Made by a program: the position numbers and the translations under genes. A stretch of DNA of 64,000 nt from the NCBI RefSeq assembly GCF_000620845.1, contig NZ_KK211189.1, forward strand, positions 132,501-196,500. Reading direction: 5' to 3'. The stretch's first letter is position 1. Every line of letters begins with the position of its first letter. This document shows positions 59,846 to 64,000 of the stretch, piece by piece. The stretch is from Exiguobacterium marinum DSM 16307 (GTDB lineage: Bacteria > Bacillota > Bacilli > Exiguobacteriales > Exiguobacteriaceae). The notes under the pieces are model-generated. The model searched no databases. It was not told where the DNA came from and saw only the letters and a program-made list of their open reading frames with translations.

Positions 59846-59962
59846 TTTCTTACATATTCAATTCTTTATCTTTTATACAGTTATGCTGTTATGCATATAT
59901 GCTTTTAAGCACTAAAGTGACGTCTTGTTAGTTACTGTACCAAAGCTAAACAAAGGCGTCAA

Positions 59963-59994
59963 CAAAAAACAGCCTACGAATTTTCGCAGACTGT
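59963..59994 (-). terminator. Terminator of ung
   Basis: Minus strand 12-base stem (59983-59994 with 59969-59980, two wobbles), two-base loop extension, U-run. Confidence 0.85.
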
Positions 59995-60671
59995 CAGAGA
60001 CACCACTCAATCGGGGGTTTTCCCCACTCATTCAATGCATCGTTTACTTGGGAGAATGGCTTAGAGCCGAAGAATCCACGATGGGATGACAACGGACTTG
60101 GATGTACCGACGTGAGCACTTTATGTTGGTCTCCAATCCATTTCATTTTCTTCTTCGCATCATTTCCCCACAAAATGAATACGATTGGTTCCTCACGACT
60201 CCCGAGCCGCTCAATGATGGAGTCAGTGAACTGTTCCCACCCTTTTCCACGGTGAGAGCCCGCCTTCCCCGCTTCAACCGTCAGTGCCGTATTTAAGAGA
60301 AGGACCCCTTGTTTCGCCCATTTCTCAAGATTGCCACTCTTCGGGAGGTCACATCCAACGTCATCTTTTAGTTCTTGAAAGATGTTTCGTAGAGACGGTG
60401 GGAAACGTACCCCGTCCTGCACCGAAAAACTGAGTCCATGCGCTTGATTCGGTCCGTGGTACGGATCTTGCCCTAAAATGACGCACTTCACCTCACTGAA
60501 TTTCGTGTAAATAAATGCGTTCCAAATGTCTTCTCGGGTCGGGTAAACGATCGTTTCTTCATAAGCTTGGTCGACGAATTGCCTCAACTGTTGAAAATAG
60601 GGCTGTTTCATTTCCTCTTGGATGATATCCGTCCAATCTCCAAGCAGTCGACTCGATAACTGATCTGCCAT
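59994..60671 (-). CDS. ung: Uracil-DNA glycosylase
   Basis: Removes uracil from DNA as the first step of base excision repair. 225 residues with the water-activating motif GQDPYHGPNQAHGLSFSV and the minor-groove loop HPSPLSSHRGFFGSKPFS. Length and motifs are standard family 1 UDG. AAAGGGGAG precedes the ATG. Monocistronic. Confidence 0.97.
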   Translation of the reverse strand: MADQLSSRLLGDWTDIIQEEMKQPYFQQLRQFVDQAYEETIVYPTREDIWNAFIYTKFSEVKCVILGQDPYHGPNQAHGLSFSVQDGVRFPPSLRNIFQELKDDVGCDLPKSGNLEKWAKQGVLLLNTALTVEAGKAGSHRGKGWEQFTDSIIERLGSREEPIVFILWGNDAKKKMKWIGDQHKVLTSVHPSPLSSHRGFFGSKPFSQVNDALNEWGKPPIEWCL

Positions 60672-60718
60672 TGCATACTCCCCTTTCCCTTTGTATCATA
60701 CCCAAAATAATTGCATAC

Positions 60719-60743
60719 AAAAAGACGAGTCGATCGACTCGTC
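60719..60743 (-). terminator. Terminator of azoR
   Basis: Perfect 20-base palindrome (60724-60743) followed on the minus strand by UUUUUG. Confidence 0.85.
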
Positions 60744-60751
60744 CTTCAAGG

Positions 60752-61387
60752 TTATACCGTTACTGCGCCTGCTACTTCTTTTGCAAGTGCTTCTGCTTTC
60801 GCTTTCGCGTCCGCCACGATCTCTTCGATTTTGTCTGGGTATTGGTTCATCCCTTCAACCGCTACCGTTGTGACTTCAGATACACCGACAAACGCGAGCG
60901 CTTGACGGAGGTACGCGTCCGCAAAGTTGAGGTCCGTTCCTGTGTAGATTCCACCCGTTCCTTGGATGTGAATCGCTTGTTTGTTTTCAAGCAAGCCGAC
61001 AGGTCCTTGCTCTGTGTAACGGAACGTTTTGCCCGCCATAAGGACGCTATCGAGGAACATTTTCATACGCGCTGGGAAGAAGAAGTTCCACATTGGTGTC
61101 GCGAATACGTAGAGATCCGCTTCCATGAATGTCTCGAGCATGCTACTCATCGTTCCTACTTTTTTCGCTTCCACGTCAGTGAGTGCTTCACCTGACGCGA
61201 ATTTGCCCCATGCGCTAAGCACATCTCCATCGATTTCTTGTACATCGACATCGTAGAGTTCAATTGCTTCTACTTCGATTGATTCGTTTTCAGCCTTAAG
61301 TGTCGATACGAATGTTTCTGCAACTTGCTTGCTGTATGAAAGTTCAGCTGGTTTCGGGTTAGCCGATACATATAATACTTTAGTCAT
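60752..61387 (-). CDS. azoR: FMN-dependent NADH-azoreductase
   Basis: 211-residue flavodoxin-fold quinone/azo reductase. The opening TKVLYVSANPKPAELSYSKQ, the FMN segment ATPMWNFFFPARMKMFLDSV and GLLENKQAIHIQGTGGIYTG are AzoR motifs. These enzymes reduce quinones by two electrons and protect from thiol-reactive stress. ATG 61387 follows GGAGG. It lies just downstream of a MarR-family regulator gene, as in the Bacillus MhqR-AzoR2 system. Confidence 0.93.
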   Translation of the reverse strand: MTKVLYVSANPKPAELSYSKQVAETFVSTLKAENESIEVEAIELYDVDVQEIDGDVLSAWGKFASGEALTDVEAKKVGTMSSMLETFMEADLYVFATPMWNFFFPARMKMFLDSVLMAGKTFRYTEQGPVGLLENKQAIHIQGTGGIYTGTDLNFADAYLRQALAFVGVSEVTTVAVEGMNQYPDKIEEIVADAKAKAEALAKEVAGAVTV

Positions 61388-61436
61388 CGTGTAATCCTCC
61401 ATTTGTGTAATCTATACTTTTTCAATAACAGTTAGA

Positions 61437-61465
61437 ACTATATCATCTGTATATCTCATCGTCAA
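61437..61465 (-). promoter_or_regulatory. Promoter of azoR
   Basis: Minus strand TTGACG, 17-base spacer, TATAGT, 50 bases before the azoR start, so azoR has its own promoter in addition to any readthrough from the regulator gene. Confidence 0.75.
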
Positions 61466-61466
61466 T

Positions 61467-61484
61467 TATTTTAATTTCAAGATA
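61467..61484 (-). promoter_or_regulatory. Possible MhqR-type operator
   Basis: Minus strand TATCTTGAAATTAAAATA, an imperfect palindrome next to the azoR -35. The left half is close to the TATCTCGAA half-site described for Bacillus MhqR; the right half is degenerate. Confidence 0.4.
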
Positions 61485-61490
61485 TTATGT

Positions 61491-61521
61491 AAAAAAGCAA
61501 CGGGCTTTATTTGCCCGCTGC
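61491..61521 (-). terminator. Terminator of the MarR-family gene
   Basis: Minus strand nine-base stem (61513-61521 with 61497-61505, one wobble) with U6 run; it overlaps the end of the gene. Confidence 0.85.
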
Positions 61522-61938
61522 GTTATAACCGACTCGTTTTAATAACGTAATCAATTGTTCCGTCTCTTCATCACTTAACGGTCCATATATATCTTTGAAG
61601 ATTTCAATATGTTGCGGATAGACGACGTCCATGAGCGTCTGTCCATCGTCTGTCAACGAGGCGTACGTGACGCGACGGTCAGACGGACAGGCGATTCGTT
61701 CAATCAGCCCTCGCTTCTCCAACTTGTCGATGACGTATGTCACACTACCGCTCGTAATCAAAATCTGATCCCCAATTTGTTGTAGCGGGGTGTCTCCTCG
61801 TTTATACAGTACGGATAAAACACCGAACTCTGTTGAATTTAACTGGTGGCGTCGTAAATCTTCTTTCACACGATCACTGATGGCATCCATCGTCCGCGCA
61901 AGAACGACCCACGCCTTCAATTCAAGGGATTCAATCAT
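61507..61938 (-). CDS. MarR-family regulator (MhqR-like)
   Basis: 143 residues: winged helix with recognition helix LITSGSVTYVIDKLEKRGLI and wing CPSDRRVTYASLTDDG. The single Cys lies in the wing (IACPSD). Position upstream of azoR and the length match MhqR, the quinone-responsive repressor of Bacillus. Orthology to MhqR is inferred. A terminator and a separate promoter split it from azoR. Confidence 0.85.
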   Translation of the reverse strand: MIESLELKAWVVLARTMDAISDRVKEDLRRHQLNSTEFGVLSVLYKRGDTPLQQIGDQILITSGSVTYVIDKLEKRGLIERIACPSDRRVTYASLTDDGQTLMDVVYPQHIEIFKDIYGPLSDEETEQLITLLKRVGYNAAGK

Positions 61939-62097
61939 GTCGGTTTCACCTCAATTCGTTCATCATATATCACTAGTATAGCAGGACTTATGAAGTATAA
62001 GCCGGGAAAAATTCTTCGTCAAGGAACTTCTTCATTGTCGCCTATGTCGGAAACGTTTAGAATGGTAGTATTGTGATTTTAAGAAGGGGTGGACCGT

Positions 62098-62472
62098 ATG
62101 CGTGAGTATTACGAAATTTCATTGACGATTAAACGGGAGTTTTTGCATGCTGTCATCGATTTGTTGAATCGGGAAGGCATCGCACCGGACTATGCGCTCG
62201 AAAAAGAAGGTGCGGTCTTTTTGTTATTCAATCATTTACCTTGGCCAAACGTGACCCGTGAACCGCATGCCGTGGAACGTTTCTTGTTGACGTTGAAACG
62301 ATCGGACTATTTATTCGTCAAAACGAAACGTAAATCACCGGTCCCCGATCATGAACCGGTCGCGTGTATGGGTGCCCTCGTCTCTCCGTTCAATGAACAT
62401 TTGCGGATTGAGCTCGCGGTCGATGAGTCTGAAGCGAGTCATTTAGATATGTCCGCATTTCGTCATTACTAA
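62098..62472 (+). CDS. Protein of unknown function
   Basis: 124 residues, soluble, starting MREYYEISLTIKREFLHAVI. It alternates helices and strands without recognisable motifs; a single Cys in PVACMGAL. ATG 62098 is eight bases from AAGGGG; the GTG three codons earlier overlaps the ribosome site. Confidence 0.6.
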   Translation: MREYYEISLTIKREFLHAVIDLLNREGIAPDYALEKEGAVFLLFNHLPWPNVTREPHAVERFLLTLKRSDYLFVKTKRKSPVPDHEPVACMGALVSPFNEHLRIELAVDESEASHLDMSAFRHY

Positions 62473-62482
62473 ACAAAACGAT

Positions 62483-62534
62483 AATCCCCCATGACGGTTA
62501 GACCGAAACAACTAGCCGACATGGGGATTTTTTT
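62483..62534 (+). terminator. Two-part terminator hairpin
   Basis: Outer stem AATCCCC-CATG with CATGGGGATT and inner stem CGGTTAG/CTAGCCG, then a T7 run. Confidence 0.82.
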
Positions 62535-62600
62535 AGGAGTAGCTGTTTTCTTTGACGGGAATAAAGGACAGTATTCGAATGAAAAAGGAGACATGTCGGA

Positions 62601-63485
62601 ATGGACACAGTCATGTTAATCGTCAATCCATCCTCAGGAAAAGAGTTGGGGGAACAACATGCGACACATGCCGAAGAGGTGTTGCGCGAACGATATGGAC
62701 ACGTCGATGTCCGATTCACTGAAAAGGAACAGGATGCGACGGACTTCGCACGTGAAGCAGCAGAAAAGCACTACCAGGCCGTCATTGCGATGGGTGGGGA
62801 CGGAACCTTGAACGAAGCGGTAACCGGCCTGGCCGAAGCCACTCATCGACCTGACTTCGGCATCATCCCACTCGGTACGGTCAACGACCTCGCCCGTGCA
62901 CTCGGTGTCCCAAGCAATCCTAAAAAAGCGATCGAGGCACTTCGTGATGCCAAACCGACGCCGATGGATATCGGAAAATATGAGAACGGTTATTTCATGA
63001 ACGTCATCGCCATCGGCCTCATTGCCGAAGCGGTCGACGAAGTAAGTGTGGAAGAAAAAACAAAATGGGGACCGTTCGCCTACCTGATTGAAGGAATTAA
63101 AGCCTTCAGAGAACATAGCCCATATGAACTGATGGTTGAGAGTGAGGACGGACAATTTGATAATAAGGCATATCTCGCCGTCATCGCTTTGACGAACTCA
63201 GTCGGAGGTTTTGAAAATTTCGAACCGGATGCGCGACTCAACGATGGGCTTCTTCATGTCTATATTTTTGAAGAACTTCGTCTAAAAGATGCCCTTCAAT
63301 TAACACCCGCCCTATTCACAGGAAAACTGAAGGAGACCGACAGCGTCACATCATTTTGTACGAAATGTGTGAAAGTAAGCTCGCCTGATTCCCTTCCGGT
63401 AAACGCAGATGGAGACACAGGCGGTGCGTTGCCGCTCACATTTGAGATTTTACCGAGCCATTTAAACGTATTGAAGCCGATCTAA
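62601..63485 (+). CDS. Diacylglycerol kinase-family lipid kinase (BmrU/YegS type)
   Basis: 294 residues. NPSSGKELGEQ phosphate loop, the catalytic-domain signature AMGGDGTLNEAVTGLAE, PLGTVNDLARALG and the C-terminal LPVNADGD motif. The family phosphorylates diacylglycerol or related lipids at the membrane face. It is shorter in its N-terminus than DagK only by a few residues. Start ATG 62601 is ten bases after AAGGAG. Confidence 0.9.
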   Translation: MDTVMLIVNPSSGKELGEQHATHAEEVLRERYGHVDVRFTEKEQDATDFAREAAEKHYQAVIAMGGDGTLNEAVTGLAEATHRPDFGIIPLGTVNDLARALGVPSNPKKAIEALRDAKPTPMDIGKYENGYFMNVIAIGLIAEAVDEVSVEEKTKWGPFAYLIEGIKAFREHSPYELMVESEDGQFDNKAYLAVIALTNSVGGFENFEPDARLNDGLLHVYIFEELRLKDALQLTPALFTGKLKETDSVTSFCTKCVKVSSPDSLPVNADGDTGGALPLTFEILPSHLNVLKPI

Positions 63486-63542
63486 GAGCAGGACTTTTAT
63501 CAATGGAACCGAATGTTTTTAAGCGAGAAAGGAGAATGACCT

Positions 63543-64000
63543 ATTAATATCTCGCTTGTTCCACTTACAACAGCAACCGACGACATCGTCAATACGTTCA
63601 ATCGTTGGAATAACGACCCACAAATCGTACATCTCATTCGACCGAGCCGCTCTGAAGAAGAATTGACCGCCCATTATGAGATGACAGTTGATGATTTAGA
63701 AGAACGGCTCTTAACGCATGACATTTTTCTCATCTATGCAGATGACCATCTCGTTGGAGAAATGAACGTTATGTATGACCCGCCTCACTTGTATCGTCAA
63801 CAACCCGGTACGGCATGGCTCGGTTTCATCATCGGTGAATCCATCGGTCGAGGGAAAGGCGTCGGTACGGAAGCTCTTCGTTTGTTAGAAGAGATATTGC
63901 GAGCCAAACAAACGCCTCGTATGGAACTCGGCGTATTTGCCTTCAACCATGCGGCCCATCGTCTCTATTCAAAATGTGGCTATCAAGAAATTGGACGGAT
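63543..64000 (+). CDS. GNAT-family acetyltransferase, incomplete, with probable ATT start
   Basis: An open frame of 152 codons runs off the window end. It has the acetyl-CoA-binding region TAWLGFIIGESIGRGKGVGT followed by EALRLLEEIL, and a late NHAAHRLYSKCGYQEIG motif, so an N-acetyltransferase. A TGA lies two codons before ATT 63543, and the first ATG is about 45 codons in. AAAGGAG is eight bases before the ATT, so initiation at ATT is likely. An ATG overlapping the ribosome site is out of phase and stops after three codons. A sequencing error is the alternative. Confidence 0.8.
   Translation, partial: MNISLVPLTTATDDIVNTFNRWNNDPQIVHLIRPSRSEEELTAHYEMTVDDLEERLLTHDIFLIYADDHLVGEMNVMYDPPHLYRQQPGTAWLGFIIGESIGRGKGVGTEALRLLEEILRAKQTPRMELGVFAFNHAAHRLYSKCGYQEIGR

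Noticed and set aside
1-64000. Prophage, insertion sequence or integrative element
   Set aside because: No transposase, integrase, phage structural gene, terminal inverted repeats or att-like duplication next to the tRNA genes could be found; the genes are mostly Bacillales core genes.

Overview
The window looks like a chromosomal core segment of a low-to-mid GC Gram-positive (Bacillota, order Bacillales). The sum of features fits Exiguobacterium best: the acpS-alr-mazEF-rsbVW-sigB order, T-box and SAM-I leaders, strong GGAGG ribosome sites, CCA-encoding tRNA genes, AdeR-Ald, CstR, Zur and MhqR-type control, and a cytosolic type I pullulanase. The species is inferred from gene content only; no database was searched. 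I see no prophage, insertion sequence, CRISPR array, rRNA gene or plasmid function.

Layout. 1-250: tRNA-Ser and tRNA-Asn behind a near-consensus promoter. 398-6501 (minus): acpS-alr-mazE-mazF, then rsbV-rsbW-sigB from its own SigB promoter, then tex. 6565-12663: rhomboid protease, YtxH-like protein, HmoB-like protein with pterin dehydratase, the NAD salvage pair pncA-pncB, and small membrane proteins. 12727-17391: an esterase, a Zur-controlled zinc-binding lipoprotein with a His-rich repeat, two unknowns and an alanine/glycine symporter. 17593-20903: a reactive-sulfur module with a divergent CstR-type repressor. 20971-29467: YbjN, DUF4003, YwiC, YitT, MMPL, YycC and pullulanase genes. 29536-36640: yajQ and a phosphoesterase, T-box-argS, a diguanylate cyclase, SAM-I-NhaC-family transporter, and a TVP38 protein. 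36866-41936: trhO, yuiD, adeR-ald and murB. 42091-50447: polyprenol kinase-like protein, DUF1836, a membrane Mrr-like nuclease, a soluble four-PAS histidine kinase overlapping an SDR gene, ktrB, and a small gene with an upstream minigene. 50534-58002: motAB, a flavin disulfide oxidoreductase, DUF1499, a two-component system, a HAD phosphatase and a second esterase. 58053-64000: T-box(Tyr)-phhA, ung, mhqR-azoR, a lipid kinase and a GNAT gene cut by the window end.

How the parts fit. Much of the interest is in control elements. Two T-boxes (Arg for argS, Tyr for phhA), one SAM-I riboswitch, a SigB autoregulatory promoter, a Zur box, two CstR-like operators, an AdeR-side palindrome and a mirror-image divergent promoter can be read directly. 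PhhA and the distant pterin-4a-carbinolamine dehydratase (8161-8436) together make a phenylalanine-to-tyrosine route that the UAC-specifier T-box would induce on tyrosine shortage. SigB is present with RsbV and RsbW, but the upstream RsbR/S/T/U signalling genes and RsbX are missing from the locus. The least explained unit is the kinase-SDR pair at 44900-48141, which has no adjacent response regulator. Start sites were reassigned wherever the ribosome binding site pointed to a start inside the longest frame.
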